Origin: Avena insularis
Taxonomy: Eukaryota > Streptophyta > Magnoliopsida > Poales > Poaceae
Direction of reading: 5' to 3'
NCBI GenBank assembly: GCA_023614405.1
Contig: JAJUPC010000039.1
Location: forward strand, 310,001-374,000
Length of the DNA: 64,000 nt
Shown here: positions 23,097 through 34,829 of the stretch, piece after piece
Layout of the letters: the number at the start of each line of letters is the position of its first letter
Numbering within the stretch: position 1 is the first letter of the stretch
Made by a program: the position numbers and the translations under genes
The notes under the pieces: generated by a model
What the model saw: the letters and a program-made list of their open reading frames with translations, nothing else
What the model was told of the DNA's origin: nothing
The model's database searches: none

Positions 23097-26000
23097 ATGG
23101 CGACCCCCTCCATCAATTTCAATGCGTCCCTAGAGAAAGAAAAGCTTAAGAACAATGGAAGCAATTTCACGGACTGGTTCCATGGACTGAAGATCGTCCT
23201 CAGGGCTAGTCAATTGACCTATGTGCTCGATGCACCGCTAGGTGACCCACCTGCAGATAATGCCACCGATGACGAAAAGAATGTTTTCGCCACTTGGAAG
23301 AGTCATTACTCCACAGTTCAGTGTGCCATCCTGTACGGTTTAGAAGCGGAGCTCCAACAACGTTTTGAGCACCACGACCCGTTCGAGATCATTAAGGAGC
23401 TCAGGCTAATTTTTGAGACTCGCGCGGCCATGGAGAGCTATGAGGCCTCCGAGAAGTTCTTTAACTGTAAGATGGAAGAAGGAAGCTCCGTTAGCGAGCA
23501 CGTGCTCACCATGTCTGGGTACGCTAAAAAGCTCCAAGAGTTGGGAATATCGATTCCTAATGAATTGGGGATTCACCGTCTCCTTCAATCACTGCCACCA
23601 AGTTACAAGAACTTTGTGATGAACTACAACATGCACTGCATGAACAAGACGTTGCCTGAACTATCGTCCATGCTGAAAACTGCTGAAGTGGAGATCAAGA
23701 AGGAGCACCAAGTGTTGATGGTCAATAAGACCACCAATTTCAAGGGAAAGGGCAAGCCTAGAAACAAGGGCAACTTCAAGAAGGACGGCAAGAAAGCTGC
23801 TGCACCTGCTAAGAAGCCCAAGGCTGGTCCTAAGCCTGAAACTGAGTGCTTCTACTGTAAGGGTGCTGGTCACTGGAAGCGTAACTGCCCCAAGTACCTG
23901 GCGGATCTGAAGAACGGCAACATCAAGAAGAAAGGTATATTTGATATATGTGTTATAGATGTGTATCTTACTAGTAATCGTAGTAGTGCCTGGGTATTTG
24001 ATACTGGTTCGGTTGCTCATATTTGTAACACGAAACAGGAGCTGAGGAATAAACGAAGACTGGCAAGAGACGAGGTGACGATGCGCGTTGGAAATGGCTC
24101 CAAGGTTGATGTGATCGCCGTCGGCACGCTCCCTCTACATCTACCTTCGGGATTAGTTTTAAATTTAAATAATTGTTATTTGGTGCCTGCGTTAAGCATG
24201 AACATTATTTCTGGATCTTGTTTATTGCAAGACGGTTACTCTTTTAAGTCCGAGAATAAAGGTTGTTCGATTTATATGAGTAATATCTTTTATGGTAATG
24301 CACCTGAGATGAATGGTTTATTCTTACTGAATCTCGATAGTAGTGATACACATATTCACAACATAGATGCTAAACGAATAAAATTGAATGATAATTCTAC
24401 ATACATGTGGCACTGTCGTCTTGGTCACATTGGAGTGAAGCGTATGAAGAAACTCCATTCTGATGGACTTCTTGAATCACTTGAAAGATGCGAAGCATGT
24501 ATAATGGGAAAAATGACTAAGACTCCATTCTCTGGAATAATGGAGTGAGCTACGGACTTATTGGAAATAATACATACCGATGTGTGCGGTCCAATGAGTG
24601 TAGCATCGCGTTGTGGATATCGTTATGTTCTCACTTTCACGGATGACTTAAGTAGATATGGGTATGTCTACTTTATGAAGCATAAATCCGAAACTTTTGA
24701 GAAGTTTAAGGAATTTCAAAGTGAAGTGGAAAATCATCGTAACAAGAAGATTAAGTTTCTGCGTTCTAATCGCGGAGGTGAATATCTGAGTTATGAGTTT
24801 GGCATGCATTTAAAGAAATGTGGAATACTTTCGCAGTTGACACCACCAGGAACACCACAGCGTAATGGTGTGTCCGAGCGTCGTAATCGAACTCTCTTAG
24901 ATATGGTTTGGTCTATGATGTCTCTTACAGATTTACCGTTATCATTTTGGGGCTATGCATTAGAGACAGCCGCATTCACTTTAAATAGGGCACCATCTAA
25001 ATCCGTTTAAATGACACCGTACGAATTGTGGTTTAGTAAGAAACCTAAGTTGTCGTTCCTTAAAGTCTGGGGTTGCGAAGCATATGTAAAGAAGTTACAA
25101 CCTGATAAGCTAGAACCCAAAGCGGAGAAATGCGTCTTCATAGGATACCCTAAAGAAACAATTGGGTATACCTTCTATCATAGATCCGAAGGCAAAATTT
25201 TCGTTGCTAAGAATGGATCCTTTCTTGAGAAGGAGTTTCTCTCGAAGGAGGTGACTAGAAGGAAAGTAGAACTCGATGAGGTTATTGAACCTTCTCTCGG
25301 ATTTGAGAGTAGCACAGCACCGGAAGATGTTTTTGTGCCGCCTACACCAATTGGAGAGGAAACTAATGATAATGATCATGAAACTTCAAGTGAAGTTACT
25401 GCTGAACCTCGCAGGTCAACGAGGGTTCGTACCACTCCTGATTGGTATGACTCTGCCTTGAATGTCATGTTGGTAGACAACACTGATGACCCTGCAACGT
25501 ATGAAGAAGCTATGGTGAGCCCAGATTCCGACAAATGGCTAGAAGCCATGAAATCCAAAATGGGATCCATGTAGGAAAACCAAGTGTGGACTTTGGTGGA
25601 CTTGCCGGATGGCCGTAAGGCTGTCAAGAACAAATGGATTTTCAAAAGAAAAACAGATGTTGATGGTAATGTTACCGTCTATAAAGCTCGACTTGTCGCG
25701 AAAGGGTTCCGACAAATTCAAGGAGTTGACTATGATGAGACTTTCTCACCAGTAGCGAAGCTAAAGTCTGTGACGATTTTGTTAGCAATTGCCGCATATT
25801 TCGATTATGAGATTTGGCAGATGGATGTCAAAACGGCGTTCCTTAATGGTGACATTGAGGAAGAGTTGTATATGGTACAACCCAGGGGTTTTGTCGATCC
25901 TAGTGATGCTAACAAGGTATGCAAACTTCAGCGCTCCATTTATGGACTGAAGCAAGCATCCCGAAGTTGGAATCAACGTTTTGATAAAGTAATCAAAAAC

Positions 26001-27062
26001 TTTGGATTTATACAAACTTATGGAGAAGCTTGTATTTATAAGAAAGTGAGTGGGAGCTCTGTAGCATTCCTAATACTATATGTAGATGACATATTGTTGA
26101 TTGGGAATGATATAGAACTTCTTAATAGCGTCAAAACCTATTTGAATAATAGTTTTTCAATGAAGGATCTTGGCAAAGCGGCATATATTCTAGGCATCAA
26201 GATTTATAGAGATAGATCAAGACGCCTAATAGCACTTTCACAAAGTACATACTTAGACAAAGTTCTAAAGAAGTTTAGAATGGAAGATAGCAAGAAAGGG
26301 TTCGTGCCCATGTTGTCAGGTAAGACCTTGAGTAAAACTCAAAGTCCAGCTATGGCAGAAGATAGAGAAAAGATGAATAATATTCCCTATGCCTCGGCCA
26401 TAGGTTCTATCATGTATGCCATGTTGTGTACAAGACCGGATATAGCACATGCTGTTAGTTTGACTAGCAGATATCAAAGTGATCCTGAAATGGAACACTG
26501 GACAGCGGTCAAGAATATCCTAAAGTACCTGAATAGGACTAAGGATATGGTTCTTTCTTATGGAGGTGATGAACAACTTGTTGTAAACGGTTACACCGAT
26601 GCTAGTTGGAACACCGATCCGGATGACTCGAAGTCACAGTCGAGATACGTATTTATTTTGAATGGTGCTGCAGTGAGCTGGAGGAGTGCGAAGCAAAGCG
26701 TTGTGGCAAAATCTTCAACTGAATCAGAATACATAGCTGCTTCGAAGGCTGCACAAGAAGCCGTTTGGATGAAGGAATTCATTACTGAACTTGGCATGGT
26801 TCCCAGTGCATTGGACCCGGTGGCCATCTACTGTGACAATACAGGTGCCATAGCTAATGCACAGGAGCCAAGGTCACATAGCAAGCTGAAGCACATCAAG
26901 CTACGTTTCCACGCTATTCGCGAGTATGTCCGAGATGGTGACATAAAGATTTGCAAAGTACACACTGATCTGAATGTGGCAGATCCGTTGACTAAACCTC
27001 TCCCTAGGGCAAAGCATGACCAACACCAGAACGCCATGGGTGTTAGGTATATTACCATGTAA
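23097..27062 (+). pseudogene. Copia gag-pol polyprotein with three in-frame stops
   Basis: One continuous frame of about 1321 codons starting MATPSINFNASLEKE. Domains in order: capsid-like gag (residues 1-210), zinc knuckle CFYCKGAGHWKRNC (251-264), aspartic protease WVFDTGSVAH (D302), integrase HHCC (H439, H444, C465, C468), integrase core (D495; E594), then copia RT with first Asp in WQMDVKTAFLNG and YVDD, and RNase H ending in DPLTKPLPRAKHD. Three stops break it: TGA at 24546-24548, TAA at 25008-25010, TAG at 25572-25574; there is no frameshift. The second integrase catalytic Asp is replaced by Asn (RSNRGGEY, codon AAT at 24768-24770). It therefore cannot supply active integrase even if the stops were read through. 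The order protease-integrase-RT-RNase H is diagnostic of Ty1/copia. Confidence 0.96.
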
Positions 27063-27084
27063 TCTAGATTATTGACTCTAGTGC

Positions 27085-27095
27085 AAGTGGGAGAC
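27085..27095 (+). promoter_or_regulatory. Polypurine tract of the copia element
   Basis: AAGTGGGAGAC immediately before the 3' LTR. Confidence 0.85.
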
Positions 27096-28810
27096 TGTTG
27101 GAGATATGCCCAAGAGGCAATAATAAAAGTGATTATTATTATATCTTTATGTTTATGATGAATGTTTACATCCCATGCTATAATTGTATTATTAGGAAAC
27201 ACTAATACATGTGTGTTTTGTAAACATAGAAGAGTCCCTAGTAAGCCTCTTGTTGAACTAGCTTGTTGATTAATTGATGATCATGGTTTCCTGATCATGG
27301 ACATTGGATGTGATTAATAACAAGGTTATATCATTAGGAGAATGATGTGATGGACACACACCCATAGTAAGCGTAGCATAAGATCAAGTCATTTAAGTTC
27401 ATATTGCTGTAAGCTTTTAAATGCATAGTAACCTAATCCTTCGACCATGAGGTTGAGTTAATCACCATCACCGGATGGGTACTTTGATAACATCAAACAC
27501 CGCTTCGTAACTGGGTGGTCATAAAGGTGTCATTGGGTATTCTGAAAGTATGTGTTGAAGCGCATGGACCAAGATTGGGATTTGTCCATCCATCTGACGG
27601 ATAGATATGCTCAGGGCCCTCTCGGTGGAATGTCATCTAGTTAGCTTGCAAGCATGTGACTAGGTCACAAGGGATGATATATCACGGAACGAGTAAAGAG
27701 TACTTATCAGTAACGAGGTAGAACTAGGTATGGAGATACCGACGATCAAACCTCGGATAAGTATAATATCGTGAGACAAAGGGAATTGGTTTCGTATGTA
27801 AATGGTTCAATCGATCACAAAGTAATCGTTGAGTATGTGGGAGCCGTTATGGATCTCCAGATCCCGCTGATGGTTATTGATCGGAGAGGTGTCTTCATCA
27901 TGTCTGCATATTTGCGAACCGTAGGGTGACACACTTAAGGTTCGAAGTTGTTTTTAAGTAGATATGGAATATGGTTTGGAGACCGAATGATGTTTGGAGT
28001 CTCGGAATGGATCCGGGGCATCACGAGGAGATCCGGAATGGTCCGGAGAATAAGATTCATATATAGGGGGTCATTTTCTGAGTTAGGAAATGTTCCGGAG
28101 TGTTTGTATGAGGATTCTAGAAGGTTCTGGAATGTTCCGAAAGGTTCTAGAAGATATCTTGGAGTTTGCTTGAAAATCAAGATAGGGATCAAGGAGTCCT
28201 GGTGGGTCAAGACTAGGAGTCGTGGGGGAGGAGGACTCCTCCCCCCACCTCCCAATCCGCCGGCCTAGAGGAGGGGAGTCCTTGTAGGACTCCCCCTCCC
28301 CAAGGCGGCCTCCCCCCTTAAATAGAAGGGCAGGGGCGCCCCCTCCTCCCTTGCTCTCATAACTCCAATCTCTGCCGCCTCTCTCCTCCACCTTTCTTCT
28401 GCACAGGCATAGGCGAAGCCCTGCAGAATTCTCTACTCCACCACCACCACCACGCCGTCGTGCTGCTGGGATTCCGTGGAGAAGATCTACTACCTCTGCT
28501 GCTCGCTGGAACGGGGAGAGGAAGGTCTGCTTCGACTCCGCACGTGAGACCGTCTGTGGAAGCGCTGCCGGAACGCTGCTGGGCACGCGGCCGGAAGGAT
28601 CGTCCACACGATCTTGAGATCGGCAAGTGATTGACTACATCATCCACAAGATCTAATATCGTTAACGCTTTCGGTTCTACGAGGGTTAGTACCGATCTAT
28701 CTCGTTGCTCATGTCTAGTAGATTAGATCTTGGCTTTTATCTAGATTAGATCTGGCTTTTGTTCGTTCTTGCGGTAGAAATTTTTTGTTTTCCATGCTAC
28801 GAACCCACCA
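27096..28810 (+). repeat. 3' LTR of the copia element (1715 bp)
   Basis: Starts TGTTGGAGAT and ends GAACCCACCA, followed by the target duplication CCCTC (28811-28815). Shorter than the 5' LTR by an indel near 28575. Confidence 0.96.
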
Positions 28811-31223
28811 CCCTCTCCTGGCCACGCTGACCCCTGCCCGAGGCTAGGGTTAGGGTTTGGCCGCCCTGGAGCTTCGGCGATGGTGCACCAGGGTTTCTCA
28901 CGGTTTGCTCCCCTTCATCTCCAACGGGTTTTGCTGTGTTGTAGGCGTGGGTTGCAGTGCCCCTTCGGGGTGCTCCCCGTGCTGCTGCTTCTGCACCGCC
29001 GCCGGCCATTCCTCTGCTTCCTCTTAAGTTAATTTTGCGAGGACCTCGAGTAAGCTTGGGTTATTCCTCTCTGTGCTCCTCTCCTGTGCTCTAGCTATTC
29101 TTCCCTGGCATGATTACAGGTTAGCCCCATGTCTAGGGTTCATCCCTAAACCCTAGGGTTCATACCCTATGTCGTGATGTTGAGTTAGTTTCTCTGGTTC
29201 ATCCTACCAGTGATATCTTTATAGGTTGGTTTGCTAGTGGTACTTGTGCTGAATATGTCGTTGCCACATTGTTCTCTGTCCGAGAACCCTCTATGAAAGT
29301 ACACTGAATCTTTATGTGACTACCCTTGTTGCATATGTGATGGATTCATTTTATTGGCTTGAGACTCACTGTTATGCTAGAGTTAGGATGCCCTTTGTTG
29401 ATAGTTCTTCTGTGAAAAAATGATTTCAAATTAATGTATTGGAATGATTTCAAATTAATGTATTGGAAAGATGATTAACTGTTAGCTGACCTGGATTATG
29501 TAATCTTTGGGTAAGCTTTGCTTGGGTTAGAACAAATCCTAGTGACACCTCCTAGGAATGGTACACAGTGTTTGCTTTAATACTCGCTTTGACCTACAAA
29601 TGCTTTAGAATGACTAGAGGTTTAATTGCTTTGAAAACCCTTGCTGTATATGTTGGCTTATGATATTCACTAATTGTATTATGCCTGTGATGCTGGTCTG
29701 AGGCATAAGAACTAGTTTTGTAACTTGTTATCTCTCATAGATGATTTCTGGTCTTGATACCAGCTACTCATCTTAGACTGAGTAGATCTATAGATTCTGG
29801 GGTGCTACTCCTTTTAAGAGATGTGCCCAGAATCCATACCTTGGGCTAATTTAATCTGGAAGATAATATTTATCCAGGATCAATGATGCTGGTCTGAGAT
29901 CCTAGTGTTATTTGCACAGATGTATTGCTTGGCTTTAGCTCTAATTCCCCTATGATGGATACACCACACTTGGGGTGATTTCTGAGAGGTTTAGTATAGA
30001 ACAACACATGACTTCTTATCTGGATAAGATAGTTGGATCATGTGAAGGTTTTATATTACTCACCACAATAGTGGAGTGGTTGGTGTTGTTGCTAGTTGAT
30101 CTGGTTGCTTGATCTTTCTAGCCTGCTCTGCTGGTTGGATCTTGGCATGGACCTCCTGGTTATGCGCCTACTACTCCTCATCTCCTGTGATCTGGAAGTT
30201 GCCCTTGCTATCCTTCTGCACCACCCCCTCTTTATGTCACCATGTTGTGGTGAACTAGTGGTTAATTTGGTAGAGTGTGATGATTTTGTGGATGCTTTGG
30301 TGAGCTCGATGAAGTCTGAGCGTGTGCTTGAGAAGGAGAGCGATGATGGATGTGGATAAGCTTTAGATGAGTGCTCTGCTTGAGTGCTAGTAGTGCTGCT
30401 GCTGTATCGATAGCACGCTGCATGCATTCTATGACTAAGCTGTGTGTCTGTGTGTACTGATCGTGTGGATCAGCTCATGTGGAAATATCTCCACCTGTTA
30501 CCCTTTTCACTTTTTACTGCTTGGTGAAACTTGCCCCTGTTAATGACTCGATGATGTACTTTGAACAATGCACTTCATTGTTCACTACTGAGAGTAAACA
30601 CTAACTAATTAACCTTTGTTTTCTTTTTAGTTGTTTTCTTTTATGTGCAGGAACAAGATCTGGAGATACAAGATTTAGTCTAGGAATACCGAATATCATA
30701 TATCTTAAATGTAATTTTTTTTAAGAATCATGTAAATATTTATTATAAGAGAATAAAGTTGTATTTCCATTTTCTTTAATCTTCTACTTCGAATGTATTT
30801 TTACAATTTGTAATGTTGTTATGTAATCAAGAAATAAGAATTAATTTCTTATCTCGTTTTCCTTTCTCAGATCCTTATTGTTGTTTACTATATCTATGAT
30901 TTAATCAAATAATGTTCAAAAAGTATTTTGGAAAACAATTTAATATTCCTAACTCCCAAATCTTAAATATTTTCAAATTGATTTAAATTTTCAAATTTGA
31001 ATTCAAAATAACTTCTCCAAAACTTAATAATTCCTAAAGATCATGTCAAAATTCATAGCATCCACTAACTAGAGCTATTCCTACCTCCAGTTAGTGAAAG
31101 AAACTATGATCCCTTTAGAGTTTTGTTTGGCGAAATTTTTACCCTGATTTTACAGATGCATGCATGCACAAACTTAGATTCCTACATCTACCCTTCGTTG
31201 GATCCTAATGCTGGGGTGTTACA

Positions 31224-31776
31224 TGCTGCCATAGGCCATTCTGGACAACTGTATCTATGTTTTACTATTTATTAGAAGGTTAAATACCAAAATACAATAC
31301 ATGAATCTATAATTCTTAACAAGTATATAAAAATTGGCACCAAATTGATGGTGTATACGAAAATTACCTAAACCCGGACTCCTAAATCTATAAACTCCGG
31401 GTTGTAGTGCATTTTCAAATGAAAACTTAGCATCAACTAGTCATTGTTGATGACTTCCTATAAGTTTCCTTCACTAACACTTCAAATCAAACTAGGCACT
31501 ACATATATTGAAGTCTTGCCACTAACACTTCATACATCATCATAAGATCAAAATGTGGATAGCATGAACTACTAATTAAGTAAACTTCATATACATTCTT
31601 TATTACCACTTTAATCACAAAAGCACCCAGTTTAATACATCCATCCATCATCCCAAAAGCACCCAGTTTAATACATCCATCCATCATCCCAAAATCTCAC
31701 CAAGTGGCCGATTTAGTATTAGCAAACTTTAACAACATCTAACTAAAATTATACTACTACTAACTAGTACTACAGA
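31224..31776. other. Flank of element C without a gene
   Basis: Unique-looking AT-rich DNA right of the C LTR. About 270 bp of it (31246-31515) is missing from copy 2, where a chromovirus LTR stands instead. A 38-bp unit with GCACCCAGTTTAATACATCC occurs twice in tandem near 31621-31695, in both copies. I see no ORF with support. Confidence 0.6.
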
Positions 31777-32188
31777 TCAGTTCTTATTCCTCACGCCATC
31801 ATCCGAGCGGCGATGCTTCTTGCTGGAGGTCGCCACCTCCAGCTCATCGTCATCATTGTTGTCGACCATAGGACACTCCTCCAGCCTGTCGTTGTCATCG
31901 TCGACCACCGGCCACTCGTGTTGCGCAATAGGCGCATTCTCCACCAGCGACGCATGCATGCTCTGCTCTGGTGGTGCCTACATGCGCTGCTCCTCGAGCG
32001 CCTCCTGCTAGGTACAGAGCCTCCTCCTCCTCATCGGAATACCGCTCCAACAGCTCCTCTCGACATTCTTGCAGACCAAAGAGCTCAGGATCATCGGACG
32101 ACCTCGACTCGTATGGGCCGTTGATGACTCCATCATCTGTGCTACTGCCGCTGAGGCCATCATGGCTAGATTCGTGTTCCGAATCCAA
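31777..32188 (-). pseudogene. Acidic protein pseudogene of unknown function, copy 1
   Basis: Two overlapping minus-strand frames look like one former protein of about 135 residues. The first half (32188 to about 32010) reads DSEHESSHDGLSGSS through LLERYSDEEEEALYLA. The second (31959-31777) carries MHASLVENAPIAQHEW, a run of acidic residues and a basic KKHRRSDD tail. A 1-bp frameshift and a TAG between them are shared with copy 2, so the break predates the duplication. No ATG is visible in frame at the start; it may be an inner exon. Not recognised. It may be part of the CACTA element that ends at 34826, but nothing proves that. Confidence 0.45.
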
Positions 32189-32610
32189 GCTCCGAGCTAT
32201 GTTCTTTCTTTGGATTTTTGGGAGAAATTTGGTGAATTAATTTTGTGGAGAAAGGTTGAGAAGAAGGATATAATGTTGATATGGAATCGATGGTTGAATT
32301 TACAGGCCTCTTCACCGGCGTTGCACATCCCCCGATAAAGCTAAAAAAGGCATTGAATCACCGCCGGTGATTGCAATTCTGCAGGTTGCCATTGTGACCC
32401 AGAGATTCTGGATTTTCTCGGACCGCCCGTAGTCAAACTAGCCGTTGGGGGACGGAAAAAAATCTAAAACAAATTCATTTTCATGGTTCACATTTTGTAA
32501 TAAATAGTAACATATCAAAACACTAACGATTTTTGGTATCATGAATGTGCGTACGTGTGTCTCTGTCTAATCGGCATGCAATGTATGCGTCTTGCGAAGC
32601 CTCTTAAAAT
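32189..32610. other. Region between acidic pseudogene and tandem array
   Basis: No ORF with support. It holds a near-perfect 17-bp palindrome, AATCACCGCCGGTGATT (32356-32372), unchanged in copy 2. Confidence 0.5.
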
Positions 32611-34235
32611 ATGTATATGTGATTTTACTATACATGAATTATTGTAAGTGCATTCATTGCACTTCAAATAACATCGATCCCTCCTATTGGAAAACTATTT
32701 ATCAAAAATGCATAACAACGCTACAAAGTTTTACATTTCATTATAAGATCAAACTTTAATAGAGAGAAGTTATTTTAGATGCATGTATGATACTTCAAAT
32801 ATAAAAAATCTACATTAGAGGGGAAATTTCTGATAAATCTAAACTAATAAGAAAAAGTTACATGTGATCGTATATAAAAAAACTTACTTGGCATGATCAC
32901 ATGATTTAACTGATGAAACAAGTCACTAGAGGCATCCTCTGCTATGCTTAGAGTTTAGGGTTTAGGGTATAAAGTTTACGGTTTAATTACCACTAAACCC
33001 CCAAACCCTTCCCTCTAGCATTCTTATGTATATGTGATTTTACTATCTATGAATTATTGTAAGTGCATTCATCTCACTTCAAATAACTTCGATCCCTCCT
33101 ATTGATAAATTATTTATCAAGAATGCATAAGAATGCTGGGAAGTTTTTAAATTTCATTGTAAGATCAAGCTTTACTAGAGGGAAGTTACTTTAGATGCAT
33201 GTATGATACTTCAAATATATAACATCTAACCTAGAGAGGAAATTATTGATCAATCTGAACTAGTAAGAATAAGTTACATGTGATCGTATATAAAAAACTT
33301 ACTTGTCATGATCACATGATTTAAATGTAACAAGTCACTAGAGGCATCCTCTTCTATTCTTAGATTTTAGGGTTTAGAGTACAGATTTTATGGTTTAATT
33401 ACCACTAAACCCCAAATCCTTCCCTCTAGCATTCTTATGTATATGTGATTTTACAATCTATGAATTATTGTAAGTGCATTCATCGCACTTCAAATAACAT
33501 TGATCCATCCTATTGGAAAACTATTTATCAAGAATGCATAAGAATGTTGTGAAGTTTTTCATTTCATTGTAAGATCAAGCTTTACTAGAGGGAAGTTACT
33601 TTAGATGCATGCATGATACTTAAAATATATAACGTCTAAACTAGAGTGGAAATTTTTGATAAATCTAAACTAATATTAAAAAGTTACGTGCGATCGTATA
33701 TAAAAAATTTACTTGGCATGATCACATGATTTAACTGATGTAACAAGTCACTAGATGCATTCTCTGCTATGCTTAGACTTTAGGGTTTAGGGTATAGAGT
33801 TTAGAGTTTAATTACCATTAAACCCCAAACCCTTCCCTCTAGTGTTCTTATTTATATGTGATTTTACTATCTATGAATTATTGTAAGTGCATTCATCGTA
33901 CTTCAAATAACATCGATCCCTCCTATTGGGAAATTATTTATCAAGAATGCATAGGAATGTTGCGAAGTTTTTACATTTCGTTGTAAGATCAAGCTTTACT
34001 AGAGGAAAGTTACTTTAGATGCATATATGATACTTCAAATATATATAACATCTAAACTAGAGGGAAAATTATTGACAAATCTAAACTAGTAAAAAAAACT
34101 TATGTGCGATCGTATATAAAAAACTTACTTGGCATGATCACATGATTTAATTAATGTAACAAGTCACTAGAGGCATCCTCTTCTACGCTCAGAGTTTAGG
34201 GTTTAATTACCACTAAACCCCAAACCCTACACACT
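32611..34235. repeat. Tandem array, four units of about 413 bp, copy 1
   Basis: Units start with ATGTATATGTGATTTTAC or a variant at 32611, 33026, 33437 and 33850, giving periods of 415, 411 and 413 bp. Each ends with a telomere-like arm (TTTAGGGTTTAGGG or similar) followed 20-30 bp later by its complement type (ACTAAACCCCAAACCC), so each unit can form a hairpin. Units are diverged from one another by many substitutions. The array has no ORF, and both duplication copies carry it. Confidence 0.85.
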
Positions 34236-34826
34236 AAAACCTAAACCGTAAGCACCGCCGATGACGCCGCTAGTGATTTATCACACCAATGAAATCATGT
34301 GGTTATGTTAAGTAAGTTTTTCATTTAACAACACAAAGTGCTAGTACTAGGACTTGAAATTGGGTGGGTTGGAACACACCTCTCCACCACTAGTCTATGC
34401 CACACTTTGTCATCAAACTTGAGTAAAATATATTATGAACAACACATGGCGACAAGACAGGGCATGGGAATTTTGTTTCAAAACTTCTACAGACGGCTTG
34501 TTTATCAAATCACCTCCAAAAATATATTATTAGAGGTGGACTAATATTTGGACCTTCACCACGCTGCTCACATACGGTTCATAATTTGAATAATTGCCTA
34601 TAAGTCGATTTTTGGGGGCATCCAGGTTTTTTGCCCGCCTCCCCAATTATCAGAGTAGTGCATTTGTTTGAACCGCCTCCGAAAAGGTATTATTGGAGGT
34701 GGGTGAATTATTGGCAGCGATTTTTTCACAAAAACCACTTGCGGAAATGAGTTTAGAAGGTGGTTCAATTTTTTAGGCAAAAACACACTCCGGGTGGATG
34801 CTACAGAGCCCGATTCTATAGTAGTG
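34236..34826. mobile_element. Terminal region of a CACTA-type DNA transposon, copy 1
   Basis: The stretch ends TTCTATAGTAGTG (34814-34826), whose complement CACTACTATAGAA is a CACTA-type terminus. Next comes TAC, the candidate 3-bp target duplication. Just inside are several small inverted motifs built on CCACCTCC and GGAGGTGG spaced through about 350 bp, the subterminal pattern expected of CACTA elements. The sequence changes abruptly to gag-like coding DNA at 34830. I could not find the opposite end in this window. How far the element extends leftward, perhaps including the 413-bp array, is uncertain. Confidence 0.6.
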
Positions 34827-34829
34827 TAC

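Larger units (their letters stand above)
20131..28810 (+). mobile_element. Angela/BARE-like Ty1/copia retrotransposon, full-length, 8680 bp
   Basis: Complete element in order: 5' LTR, primer site, leader, gag-pol, polypurine tract, 3' LTR, flanked by CCCTC. The LTR start TGTTGGAGATATGCCC and the LTR and element lengths fit the Angela/BARE/WIS group of Triticeae. The corresponding site in copy 2 is empty, so it inserted after the duplication. The LTRs differ at about 40 positions by eye plus one indel of about 41 bp (5' LTR 1756 bp, 3' LTR 1715 bp). Structurally whole but coding-defective. Confidence 0.96.
17814..31223 (-). repeat. 5' LTR of element C, copy 1 (about 4.7 kb, split by a copia element)
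   Basis: Read on the minus strand it begins TGTAACACCCCAGCATTAGG (at 31223) and ends near GGGTCACCA (17814; TGACCC at 17817 is an alternative end). The net length without the 8685 bp of copia plus target duplication is about 4725 bp; the copy 2 version is 4708 bp. Only one LTR of C is present. The long LTR, the small internal region without pol and the primer site recall LARD elements such as barley Sukkula. There are no coding features. Telomere-like CCCTAAACCCTAGGG near 29145 and a 27-bp tandem duplication at about 29408-29464 (single in copy 2) are minor. Confidence 0.82.

Noticed and set aside
30092..30427. Overlapping ORFs on both strands in the C LTR, present also at 54407-54742
   Set aside because: Conserved only because the LTR is duplicated; no domain, no start context, and changes between copies do not favour synonymous sites by eye.
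32940..34240. Telomeric DNA or an interstitial telomere (TTTAGGG motifs)
   Set aside because: Only one or two motif copies per unit, in inverted pairs inside a 413-bp repeat; no long uninterrupted telomeric run.
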